This document shows positions 25,947 to 34,422 of a stretch of DNA of 64,000 nucleotides, piece by piece. Both the position numbers and the translations under genes were made by a program. How positions within the stretch are numbered: the first letter of the stretch is position 1; each line of letters begins with the position of its first letter. Source of the stretch: JABSOG01 sp041583135 (GTDB taxonomy: Bacteria > Pseudomonadota > Gammaproteobacteria > Enterobacterales > Alteromonadaceae). The notes under the pieces were generated by a model. The model did no database searches, was not told the origin of the DNA, and was given only the letters and a program-made list of their open reading frames with translations. The DNA is taken from positions 1-64,000 of the forward strand of contig JBFHGJ010000004.1 of assembly GCA_041583135.1 (NCBI GenBank). Reading direction: 5' to 3'.

Positions 25947-28292
25947 ATGTTTTCGCTTGCCAAGAAATCACTCTCGCCCATTTTGGCGGTGTCATTGTTC
26001 ATCAGCCAAACGGTTTTCGCCGATGCGCCAGCCATTCATATTCCTCGCTTAAACCAAGGCCATATCACTGTCGATGCCAAACTCGATGAGGCAATCTGGC
26101 AACAGGCCAAAGTGGTCGATATGAACAACATAACCTTTCCACAGGAAAACCAAACGGCAACGGTCAAAACCAAAGCCTACCTGTTTGAAGATGGACAAAC
26201 CCTTTACATTGGTTTTATCGCCCAAGACCCAGACCCAAAATCTATTCGTGCGTTTTTACGCGATAGAGATTCCAACAATATCTGGAATGATGACCTCATC
26301 GGTATCAAGCTCGACACCTATGGCGACCACAAGTTGGCTTATCAGTTCTGGGTCAACGCTTTAGGTGTTCAGGTCGATTCCATTGAAAATGCCGTCACCA
26401 ACAGTGAAAGTGCAGCTTGGGATGCCATTTGGGATTCCGCCGGTCGCATCACCGATGAAGGTTATGTCGTCGAGATGGCCCTGCCACTGCGCATACTCAA
26501 CTTTAACGACGGACTCGACAAACAAAACTGGGCTGTGGAGCTGGTGCGTTTCTATCCCCGAGATACTCGTCAGCGAATCTCCAACATGACCATAGACCCA
26601 AATAATGACTGTAAAGTCTGTCAAATGGGCCCACTGATCGGCTTTGCCGGTGCCAAACAGGGAAAAAACCTAGCGGTCGTGCCGTCACTAACCCTAGGCG
26701 GCTCAGAAAACCGTAGCGTCAGTGCCGCCGGCAATGGCGACTGGAAAAGCCAGCGCAACTCTGACATCGGCCTCGATATCAAATGGGGGATCACCCCGGA
26801 TATTTCACTCAATGCCACCATCAATCCCGACTTTTCACAAATAGAAGCCGATGTTGCCCAGCTCAGTATCAACAATACCTTTTCACTGTTCTTTCCTGAA
26901 AAGCGTGCGTTTTTCCTCGACAATGCCGACTATTTTGCCACCCCGCATGATCTGGTCTACACCCGTAACATCGCCGATCCTGACTACGGCGCAAGGCTCA
27001 CCGGGAGGATAAACGAACACTCCTTTGGCCTATTTGCCGCCAACGACACTGGCACCACCTTGTTTATTCCCGGTAACCTCGGTTCCACCGCCGTCGTTTT
27101 GGACGAAGAAAGTCAAAATGCGGCCTTGAGATACCGCTATGATCCCAACAGCAAATTATCGCTGGGTGTCAGCGGCACCTTCCGCAGTAACGACGACTAT
27201 CACAACTATGTCGGTGGCGTCGATTTTAAATATAAACTCACCGACAGCGATGACTTCAGCGCGCAGCTCTTGCGCTCTGAAACCCAGTACCCGGAGCAGT
27301 TATATCAGTCGTTTTATTCAGAGCAAGACAACCAACAGTGTGACAGCGAAAACTGCGCGTACAACGAGCAGGTGCTGCGCACCAAAAAAGATGATGAATT
27401 CTCTGATCTCGCCTATCTCCTGTCATACAGCCATAAAGAACGCGACTGGGACTTCTCCGCCGGTTATTACGACTATGGTGAAGACTTTCGCGCCGACCTG
27501 GGCTTTACCACCATCATCGATTGGAATAAATTCGTGATCGGCGGCAACCGCATTTGGCGAGGTGATGAAAACGACTGGTGGCAACGTATCCGCTTCGGTG
27601 GCGACTGGGACATTACCCACAATGACAATGGCGAGTTGTTGGAAAAAGAATCTCAATTGTGGATCAACATCGATGCCAGTAACCTCAGTTATATCTACGT
27701 CGGCATAACCGACCGCGACAGAGCAGGTCCACGTGAACGCGAGTACGATCTGGCCGTCGATGGCAACGTCACCCTCTTTCATGAAACCATGCTCGATACC
27801 TATGTCAGCACACAACTGACGCCGCAACTGTCCCTCAGCAATGACTTTGGCTTTGGTGATGAAATCGACTTCGCCAACAACCGTCTTGGCGACGCCATCT
27901 TTATCAGGCCGGGTATCACCTACAACCCCAATACGCACCTAACCATAAAGTCCACCTACACTCACAAGCGTTTAAGAGCCGACGGCGCCGAAGTGTTTAC
28001 CGCCAAGCTACTCGATACCCGCTTCACCTATCAGTTCTCTGTACGCAGCTTTGTCCGTCTGGCACTTATCTATTCGGATATCGACCGCAATACAGATAAC
28101 TATTTAAATAGCAATATCGCCACCAAGCGACGTTCATTAGCAACCCAACTGCTGTACTCTTATAAGCTTAACCCACAAACCCTGTTCTTTGTCGGCTATT
28201 CAGACAATGCCTTCGCCAACGACAGCATTGATGATTTAACCCGCAACTCAAGAACCGTGTTTATGAAGCTGAGCTATGCTTGGTTGCAATAA
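25947..28292 (+). CDS. DUF5916 outer-membrane protein with CBM9-like N-terminal domain
   Basis: A 781-residue exported protein with a signal peptide (about 1-25). Residues about 35-210 resemble the family 9 carbohydrate-binding fold (VDAKLDEAIWQQAKVVD, YIGFIAQDPDP, LAYQFWVNALGVQVD). The rest matches the DUF5916 barrel, with the landmark NPDFSQIEADVAQLSINNTF and FPEKRAFFL, alternating strands, and a C-terminus ending in an aromatic (LSYAWLQ). Related proteins are often encoded with peptidases or sugar-uptake genes in marine bacteria, but function is not established. It is alone here and ended by the hairpin at 28383. Confidence 0.87.
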   Translation: MFSLAKKSLSPILAVSLFISQTVFADAPAIHIPRLNQGHITVDAKLDEAIWQQAKVVDMNNITFPQENQTATVKTKAYLFEDGQTLYIGFIAQDPDPKSIRAFLRDRDSNNIWNDDLIGIKLDTYGDHKLAYQFWVNALGVQVDSIENAVTNSESAAWDAIWDSAGRITDEGYVVEMALPLRILNFNDGLDKQNWAVELVRFYPRDTRQRISNMTIDPNNDCKVCQMGPLIGFAGAKQGKNLAVVPSLTLGGSENRSVSAAGNGDWKSQRNSDIGLDIKWGITPDISLNATINPDFSQIEADVAQLSINNTFSLFFPEKRAFFLDNADYFATPHDLVYTRNIADPDYGARLTGRINEHSFGLFAANDTGTTLFIPGNLGSTAVVLDEESQNAALRYRYDPNSKLSLGVSGTFRSNDDYHNYVGGVDFKYKLTDSDDFSAQLLRSETQYPEQLYQSFYSEQDNQQCDSENCAYNEQVLRTKKDDEFSDLAYLLSYSHKERDWDFSAGYYDYGEDFRADLGFTTIIDWNKFVIGGNRIWRGDENDWWQRIRFGGDWDITHNDNGELLEKESQLWINIDASNLSYIYVGITDRDRAGPREREYDLAVDGNVTLFHETMLDTYVSTQLTPQLSLSNDFGFGDEIDFANNRLGDAIFIRPGITYNPNTHLTIKSTYTHKRLRADGAEVFTAKLLDTRFTYQFSVRSFVRLALIYSDIDRNTDNYLNSNIATKRRSLATQLLYSYKLNPQTLFFVGYSDNAFANDSIDDLTRNSRTVFMKLSYAWLQ

Positions 28293-28382
28293 ACCGCCGT
28301 TAAAATTGACCTAGGCGCTGCCGACCTTATGTACAGGATGTGCGGTATGCCTACGTTGTCGGGAACATTCGTAGGCGATCAA

Positions 28383-28406
28383 AAAAGGGCCAATTATGGC
28401 CCTTTT
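28383..28406. terminator. Bidirectional Rho-independent terminator
   Basis: AAAAGGGCC-aattat-GGCCCTTTT gives a 9-bp stem flanked by A runs on one side and T residues on the other. It lies between the convergent DUF5916 gene and ltaE and can serve both. Confidence 0.9.
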
Positions 28407-28438
28407 GTCACGATTTGACTGAATGCAATACCTAGGTA

Positions 28439-29446
28439 CTAACAGCAAAAGTCGCTAAAAGCCCCAATCACTCGTTCAATATCGTCGTCTGACAGATCTC
28501 TATGCATCACCATGCGCACACTATCGCCGGGATAAATACAGATGTTCTGCTTCGCCAAAAAGTCAGCCAATTCCGCCCCTTTGCCCTCAGGTAACGTCAT
28601 AAATACCATATTGGTCTGCGCTGGCAATACCTTATCACCAAGGCCGTCGATTCGCTTAAGTGCTTGAGTTAAATATTCTGCACGCTGATGATCTAGGGCC
28701 AGCCCCTCAACGTTGTGCTCTAAAGCATACAACCCGGCGCCAGCCAATACCCCAGCTTGACGCAAACCACCACCGAGCATCTTACGCCAGCGCCGAGCTT
28801 CAATGATAAAATCCTTATCGCCAACCAGCAAAGAGCCAACCGGTGCACCCAGACCTTTGGATAGACAAAACGACACTGAATCAAAATACTGAGCAATCTC
28901 TTTTGCGCTGACATCTAACGCAACTGCGGCATTAAACAACCTTGCCCCATCTAAATGGTGGGCCAATTGATGGGTGTCACAAAAGGCTCGACTTTGTGCG
29001 AGGTAGTCCATCGGCAAAACTTTGCCCCACGTGGTATTTTCCTGACACAACAAACGGGTGCGGGCAAAATGATAGTTATCGGCTTTGATCAGCCCCTTAA
29101 CCTTAGCCAAATCCAAACTACCGTCAGGCTCTTGCAACAACGGCTGAGGCTGTAAGCTCCCCAGCACCGCAGCGCCGCCGCCTTCAAACAAATAGCAATG
29201 GGCCTGTTGACCGACAATGTACTCATCACCGCGCTGACAGTGCGCCATCAGCGCCGCCAAATTGGCCTGAGTACCGCTTGGCATAAACAGCCCCATCTCC
29301 TTGCCAGTCAGCTCGGCAGCATAGTCCTGTAAACGGTTGACAGTTGGGTCGTCAAAAGTCACATCATCGCCAACCTCGGCGTCATACATCGCTTGGCGCA
29401 TTTGCGCGCAGGGTTTGGTGACCGTATCGCTTCGTAAATCAATCAT
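28439..29446 (-). CDS. ltaE: Low-specificity L-threonine aldolase
   Basis: A 335-residue PLP enzyme cleaving threonine and allo-threonine to glycine and acetaldehyde. The Schiff-base lysine is K197 in FCLSKGLGAPVGS, the same position as in E. coli LtaE (333 residues). HLDGARLFNA binds the cofactor. It is the last gene of the leftward ubiE-ubiJ-ubiB-tautomerase-ltaE run, 23 bases after the tautomerase gene. Confidence 0.95.
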   Translation of the reverse strand: MIDLRSDTVTKPCAQMRQAMYDAEVGDDVTFDDPTVNRLQDYAAELTGKEMGLFMPSGTQANLAALMAHCQRGDEYIVGQQAHCYLFEGGGAAVLGSLQPQPLLQEPDGSLDLAKVKGLIKADNYHFARTRLLCQENTTWGKVLPMDYLAQSRAFCDTHQLAHHLDGARLFNAAVALDVSAKEIAQYFDSVSFCLSKGLGAPVGSLLVGDKDFIIEARRWRKMLGGGLRQAGVLAGAGLYALEHNVEGLALDHQRAEYLTQALKRIDGLGDKVLPAQTNMVFMTLPEGKGAELADFLAKQNICIYPGDSVRMVMHRDLSDDDIERVIGAFSDFCC

Positions 29447-29469
29447 GGCACACTACCTTAGTTTATAGG

Positions 29470-29658
29470 TTACTTTCTATCTTTGGCCAAAACGCCGTCT
29501 TTGCCCCAAGCTTCAGCGTTATATTCTTCAAAAAACACCATCACAGAGCTTGGTTTGGTGCCGTACACCTCAACCATGGCATCGGTAATGCGCTTGGTCA
29601 CTTCGGCCTTTTGTTCGGTGCTAATACTATCGGGTTGTTTAATACTGACTACAGGCAT
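29470..29658 (-). CDS. 4-oxalocrotonate tautomerase-family protein
   Basis: A 62-residue protein with the catalytic proline directly after the start methionine (MPVVSIKQ). Length, the PDSISTEQKAEVTKRITDA helix and the VMVFFEEY strand are typical of small hexameric tautomerases. The physiological substrate is not known. A homologue of this kind is not a usual neighbour of ubiB. Confidence 0.9.
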   Translation of the reverse strand: MPVVSIKQPDSISTEQKAEVTKRITDAMVEVYGTKPSSVMVFFEEYNAEAWGKDGVLAKDRK

Positions 29659-29685
29659 GTTTCACTCCACTATTTTTGATTATTG

Positions 29686-31323
29686 TTAAAAGTTCAATTT
29701 ACGCCATCCGGCAATAATGCCGACTCCAGCCACAAGCGCCATGGTGGCGCTCAAAGCAGGATGATGATTCACATACAGTACCGTCGCACAGGTGATCAAA
29801 AAGCCGCTGATCACAAATAGCGCGACGCCTTTAAAACCGCTTTGCTGCTCTTGCACCAGCAGTTTTGCCTGCTGCTGCGCCTGACGATGATGCTGTTTGC
29901 CATATTGTAGGTAATCATAGACAAGGTCCGGAATTTGCGGCAATTTTTCCCCCCAAAACGGCAGGTTGTCTTTAATGTTACTGGCCACCGCTTTTGGCCC
30001 CATCTGCTGTTTCACCCAGTCTTCTAAAAACGGCTTGGCGGTTTGCCAAAGGTCAAGCTGAGGATAAAGCTGACGCCCTAATCCCTCGACGTATAATAAC
30101 GTTTTTTGCAGTAAGGTCAGCTGTGGTTGCACTTCCATATTAAAACGTCGTGCAGTATTAAATAAGTTAACCAGCACATGACCAAAAGAGATCTCCGCCA
30201 ACGGCTTTTCAAAAATCGGCTCGCAAACGGTTCGAATGGCAAATTCAAATTCTTCGACATTGGTATCGGCCGGCACCCAACCCGAATCGACATGCAACTG
30301 GGCAACCTTATGGTAATCGCGGTTGAAAAACGCGATAAAATTATCGGCTAGGTAACGTTTGTCTTCACGGTTCAAAGTGCCGACAATGCCACAGTCGATG
30401 CCAATATACATTGGATCTTGAGGGTGCTCTTTGGATACAAACACATTACCCGGATGCATATCGGCATGAAAGAAGCTGTCTCGAAAAACCTGAGTGAAAA
30501 AGACTTCAACACCACGCTCGGCCAGCAGCTTCATATTGGTGTTTTGCGCCTCAAGGGCCTTAATATCTGCCACCGGAATACCGTAAATACGTTCCATCAC
30601 CAACACATTGGTACGGCAATATTCACTGTAAACCTTTGGGACATACAGGGAGTCGGAACCTTCAAAGTTACGCTTGAGCTGAATGGCGTTGGCCGCCTCA
30701 CGCATCAAATCCAGTTCATCTAAGATGGTTTTACGATACTCATCGACCACCTCTTTGGGTCTGAGCCGCTTACCGTCGGGCACAAAGCGGGTCAGTAGCT
30801 GGGCAAGCAACAACATCAACTCAAGGTCGGCCTTGATCACTTTCTCGATATCAGGGCGAATAACCTTAACCACCACATCGGCAAGCTCGCCGTTTTCAAG
30901 CTTGAGTTTGGCCGCATGGACCTGGGCCACCGAAGCTGAAGCCAAAGGCGTTGATTCAAAGTCGTCAAACTGTTGGTGAATGTCTCTAAGGCCCAAAGCG
31001 CGTTCAATGAGTTGTTGTGCTTTGTCCGAGTCAAAAGGTTCGACTTGGGCTTGCAGCAATTCAAGCTCATCGGCAATGTCCGGCGGTAGCAGGTCACGTC
31101 TGGTCGAGAGCATTTGACCGAATTTTATCCACACCGGTCCAAGTTGCTGCAACGCCAGCCGAATGCGTCTGCCAATGGTTTTGTCTTTATGTTTGTTACC
31201 CAGCCAAAACAAACACTTAAAAGCAATTTTTGCGGCCAAAGGTTGACGTTTTTTGGGCACCAATTCCTCTAGTCCATACTGCATAAAGGTTTTGATGATG
31301 CCGTAAAGACGTTTAAAGCGCAT
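29686..31323 (-). CDS. ubiB: Ubiquinone biosynthesis protein, ABC1/UbiB kinase-like family
   Basis: A 545-residue protein (E. coli 546) needed for aerobic ubiquinone synthesis, probably as an ATPase that assists the Ubi complex at the membrane. The family's KxGQ motif appears as WIKFGQMLSTRRDLLP; DMHPGNVFV and GIDCGIVG are kinase-like elements. Two C-terminal membrane segments (about 500-540) anchor it. It starts 24 bases after ubiJ. Confidence 0.97.
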   Translation of the reverse strand: MRFKRLYGIIKTFMQYGLEELVPKKRQPLAAKIAFKCLFWLGNKHKDKTIGRRIRLALQQLGPVWIKFGQMLSTRRDLLPPDIADELELLQAQVEPFDSDKAQQLIERALGLRDIHQQFDDFESTPLASASVAQVHAAKLKLENGELADVVVKVIRPDIEKVIKADLELMLLLAQLLTRFVPDGKRLRPKEVVDEYRKTILDELDLMREAANAIQLKRNFEGSDSLYVPKVYSEYCRTNVLVMERIYGIPVADIKALEAQNTNMKLLAERGVEVFFTQVFRDSFFHADMHPGNVFVSKEHPQDPMYIGIDCGIVGTLNREDKRYLADNFIAFFNRDYHKVAQLHVDSGWVPADTNVEEFEFAIRTVCEPIFEKPLAEISFGHVLVNLFNTARRFNMEVQPQLTLLQKTLLYVEGLGRQLYPQLDLWQTAKPFLEDWVKQQMGPKAVASNIKDNLPFWGEKLPQIPDLVYDYLQYGKQHHRQAQQQAKLLVQEQQSGFKGVALFVISGFLITCATVLYVNHHPALSATMALVAGVGIIAGWRKLNF

Positions 31324-31346
31324 AAAGATTATCCTTGGCGTTATGA

Positions 31347-32000
31347 TTAACTGCTTTTGTCGCCTCGATTGACGATTTTACTGGGTGCTTTCGCCGACAT
31401 ATTGGCAATTTTGGCCGCCAGTTTATCGACTTTTGCTCGGGTTTGATTCACCCGTTCGGAAAACTGCCGCATTTCTTGCGGATGAGGGCTCAGTTTCGCT
31501 TCATCTTGCGCAAATTCGCTGACGATATCGCTGAAGTCTTGATTTTTTTGCGCCAGCAAACCACCAAAGTGTTTAAATCGCGTCGTCACCTTATGAGCCA
31601 AACCATCGCCGATATAATCAGACAGATGTTCTTCCCAATCGATATCGGTCTGTTTGACCAATTCACTGACCTGTTGGGCCAATTGCAAATCACCGGTCAA
31701 CTCCAATTGACCTTGTTTGATCAATTGCGTGATCTGATTGGGATCTTGCAAGGTTTTAAGGGCAGAAAGAGAAGTTTTAATCGCACAATGATTGGCTTCG
31801 CCTTTGGCGCTTAAGATGTGGATCTTTTGCTCGGCCACCACAAACGTCAACGGCACTTTAAGCTCCGCAATTTCAACTTTCAGACGGCGACCGACCAATG
31901 GGCTAAGCCGGTGGTTAAAAGTAGGGTCTAAACTCGACAACTTATTGACCGCCACCTCCAACGTTGAGGTGATCAGTTGGGGGATCAGAAAAAAACTCAC
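31347..32000 (-). CDS. ubiJ: Ubiquinone biosynthesis accessory factor UbiJ
   Basis: A 217-residue lipid-binding accessory factor of the soluble ubiquinone-synthesis complex. The N-terminal SCP2-like domain (about 10-110) is followed by a coiled-coil rich tail (about 170-210). The GTG start shares one base with the ubiE stop (TAGTG), indicating coupled translation. Confidence 0.93.
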   Translation of the reverse strand: MSFFLIPQLITSTLEVAVNKLSSLDPTFNHRLSPLVGRRLKVEIAELKVPLTFVVAEQKIHILSAKGEANHCAIKTSLSALKTLQDPNQITQLIKQGQLELTGDLQLAQQVSELVKQTDIDWEEHLSDYIGDGLAHKVTTRFKHFGGLLAQKNQDFSDIVSEFAQDEAKLSPHPQEMRQFSERVNQTRAKVDKLAAKIANMSAKAPSKIVNRGDKSS

Positions 32001-32755
32001 TAGAATTTATACCCTCTATGCAAAGCCACAATGCCGCCAGTGAGGTTAAAGTATTCCACTTGTTCAAACTGTGCCTGCTCCATCATGCCTTTGAGCGTGT
32101 CTTGGTCAGGGTGCATTCGAATTGACTCGGCCAAATACTGATAGCTTTCACCATCACCTGCTACAACCTGCCCCATTTTAGGCAGCACATTGAACGAATA
32201 GAAATCATAGGCTTTGTTGAGCCAATCTTGCTGTGGCTTGGAAAATTCCAATACCAACAGTCGGCCGCCGGGCTTCAATACGCGATACATCGAACGCAGT
32301 GCCTGGTCTTTGTCGGTGACATTTCTGAGACCAAAAGCAATGGTGATCAGGTCAAACGTGTTCTCTGGAAACGGCAGATGTTCTGCGTTGGCCTGAACAT
32401 ATTCGACATTGCCGACCACGCCCCTATCTCTGAGCTTTTCACGACCGACTTTCAACATCGAGTCGTTAATATCGGCCAATACCACTTTTCCCTCACTGCC
32501 CACCAACGCTGAAAACTTGGCTGTTAAATCACCGGTCCCCCCGGCCAAATCAAGCACCTGTTGACCACGGCGAACACCAGAGCAGTCAATGGTAAAGCGT
32601 TTCCACAGCCGATGAATGCCAAACGACATCAAATCATTCATTACGTCGTATTTGGCGGCGACCGAATGAAAAACATCCGCCACCATGGAAGCTTTGTCGG
32701 TCTTATCGACGGTTTTATAGCCGAAGTGGGTTTTATTGTCGCTACTGTCGCTCAT
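32000..32755 (-). CDS. ubiE: Ubiquinone/menaquinone C-methyltransferase
   Basis: UbiE, 251 residues as in E. coli, methylates the quinone ring in both ubiquinone and menaquinone synthesis. SAM motif I is VLDLAGGTGDLT; FGLRNVTDKDQALRSMYRVLKPGGRLLVLEFSKP contains the family signature in shorter parts FGLRNV and KPGGRL. It heads the leftward ubi cluster. Confidence 0.97.
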   Translation of the reverse strand: MSDSSDNKTHFGYKTVDKTDKASMVADVFHSVAAKYDVMNDLMSFGIHRLWKRFTIDCSGVRRGQQVLDLAGGTGDLTAKFSALVGSEGKVVLADINDSMLKVGREKLRDRGVVGNVEYVQANAEHLPFPENTFDLITIAFGLRNVTDKDQALRSMYRVLKPGGRLLVLEFSKPQQDWLNKAYDFYSFNVLPKMGQVVAGDGESYQYLAESIRMHPDQDTLKGMMEQAQFEQVEYFNLTGGIVALHRGYKF

Positions 32756-32889
32756 TATGCTCTCATCAGGCTGGTCACACGGGTCAAAAGTGCGTCCATT
32801 CTACCTCACAAGGCAACGCAAGGGCAATCGAGTATCGTCGCCGAAAAGGCCGTTTGAGTTGTGTAATGACAGAGTAAGTGCCGACAGAG

Positions 32890-32988
32890 CGTCAACCGTT
32901 GACGACGGTAGGGGCGTTTATCGCATTGAACCACTTTGGCAAGGGTCAGCGAGTGGCCGTCCGGTAACGGATGCTGTTGGCCACTCGC
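32890..32988. terminator. Strong hairpin with an inner GNRA-type loop, plus a 7-bp dyad
   Basis: GCGAGTGGCC (32949-32958) pairs perfectly with GGCCACTCGC (32979-32988); inside, TCCG-GTAA-CGGA forms a second stem with a GNRA tetraloop. CGTCAAC-c-GTTGACG (32890-32904) is a nearby dyad. They lie downstream of the leftward diguanylate cyclase gene and upstream of ubiE. The big hairpin probably ends the cyclase transcript though no T run follows; the small dyad could be an operator for ubiE. Confidence 0.5.
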
Positions 32989-33014
32989 AATGCAGCTCAT
33001 ATGACGGATGAAAA

Positions 33015-34034
33015 CTAATTGAACGCGCTTTCGGACACAACGCGATTACGTCCACTATTTTTCGCTTGCAGCAGCGCGTTGTCGGCCCGGGCAATAAAAT
33101 CATCAACCAATTCGCTATCGCGATAGCTTGCCGCACCAACAGAAACAGTGATATTGGGCAAAGCGCGTTTTGATCTGGCACTGACAAATTTCATCTTTTC
33201 GACCCCTTTTCTCAGTTGCTCGGCAACTTCGAGGGCGCTGTATAAATCGATATCAGGCAGTAAAATCAAAAATTCTTCACCGCCGACACGTACCGGAAGC
33301 CCACTATCGCTGACATAGTGGCTTATCTTTTTGGCGACCTTGGACAACACCACATCTCCGACCAATGGCCCGTAGGCATCATTTAACTGCCTAAAGTGGT
33401 CGATATCGATAGAAATGGCCGCAATTTTCCGTTGAGGATATTCTTCGAGCCAAAGCTGCATGTATTGGTCTACCGCCTGAGCGTTGTTAAAACCAGTCAG
33501 AGCATCGATGGTGCGCTCACGTTGCAGTTCTTCGATTTCCATTCGCAAGTGTTCGGTCTGTGAGCAAGAACGTAACAGCTGTGCCTGCAACTTTTGTTGT
33601 GACTGCTTAACCTCTTCGGTGGCAGAGATAAGGTTTTGGATGATCTGCCGAGACTTCGGCATATCTTGGGCACTGAGGTTGGACAAGCCGCTGTCGAGTT
33701 TATCGAGGTAGCGGCCAATCGCCGCGCCACTATGGCTTGAGCGCTTATCAATCTCATCGACTATTTCATCGATATGCTCGACGATATTTTGCTGTAAGTG
33801 ACTTTGTTTAAGCACAAACTCGCTGTAGAGGTTTTCCATGACATAATTGTCAAATGCTCTACCGGCCGCCAAACGGGCTTCAATCGACTGTGACAGAGCC
33901 TGATTTTTCCCACTGACGTGCTCATAGGCAACCGCATAATTAATCGGATTCGCGGCAACCCCTTGATGGTTTAAAAATACCATCACTTTGAGCATAATAT
34001 CGTTTGCTTGAGCCGGAGACTCATGATACTTCAT
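33015..34034 (-). CDS. GGDEF diguanylate cyclase, soluble
   Basis: A 339-residue cyclase making c-di-GMP. The C-terminal domain (about 170-339) has the active site GGEEF in PVRVGGEEFLILLPD and DALTGFNNAQAVDQY. The allosteric RxxD inhibition site expected five residues before GGEEF is absent, so product inhibition may be missing. The N-terminal half has no membrane segment; it includes ANPINYAVAYEHVSG, seen in several proteobacterial cyclases, and a coiled coil before the catalytic domain. CGGAG sits ten bases before the ATG. Confidence 0.93.
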   Translation of the reverse strand: MKYHESPAQANDIMLKVMVFLNHQGVAANPINYAVAYEHVSGKNQALSQSIEARLAAGRAFDNYVMENLYSEFVLKQSHLQQNIVEHIDEIVDEIDKRSSHSGAAIGRYLDKLDSGLSNLSAQDMPKSRQIIQNLISATEEVKQSQQKLQAQLLRSCSQTEHLRMEIEELQRERTIDALTGFNNAQAVDQYMQLWLEEYPQRKIAAISIDIDHFRQLNDAYGPLVGDVVLSKVAKKISHYVSDSGLPVRVGGEEFLILLPDIDLYSALEVAEQLRKGVEKMKFVSARSKRALPNITVSVGAASYRDSELVDDFIARADNALLQAKNSGRNRVVSESAFN

Positions 34035-34315
34035 TGCAAAACTCCGCGAAAATCTACAACATAAGCACTAAATGCGCCAAGACGGCAGCCATTTTGGCCT
34101 AAAGTGAAACAAAAAACCAGTAAAAATATTAATTTTGTTAATTTAATTGCGTTATTTTTGTTATAAATTTGATAACAAAATCCCACTTTTCAATAAAAAT
34201 CAACAAGTTAAATTTAAGGGTATTTATGCACCCCAAACAATAAAAAATTCAATTTACCTTAACGCGTTGCCCTGTTCCTATTCACTTTTATACACGCTCA
34301 GATACAGACTAAGGC

Positions 34316-34346
34316 TTGCTTTGCCCGGCGCGTAGATTACTATAAT
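34316..34346 (+). promoter_or_regulatory. Possible sigma70 promoter of the DUF885 gene
   Basis: A perfect -10 TATAAT lies at 34341-34346. The best -35, TTGCTT at 34316, is 19 bases away, longer than ideal. The start codon is at 34423. Confidence 0.4.
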
Positions 34347-34422
34347 CTGCAACCTACAGGCATGGACAAAACCAACTTATTTTGTATCTGGTGTTGTCCA
34401 AAGTTGACTAAACAGGAAAGCT

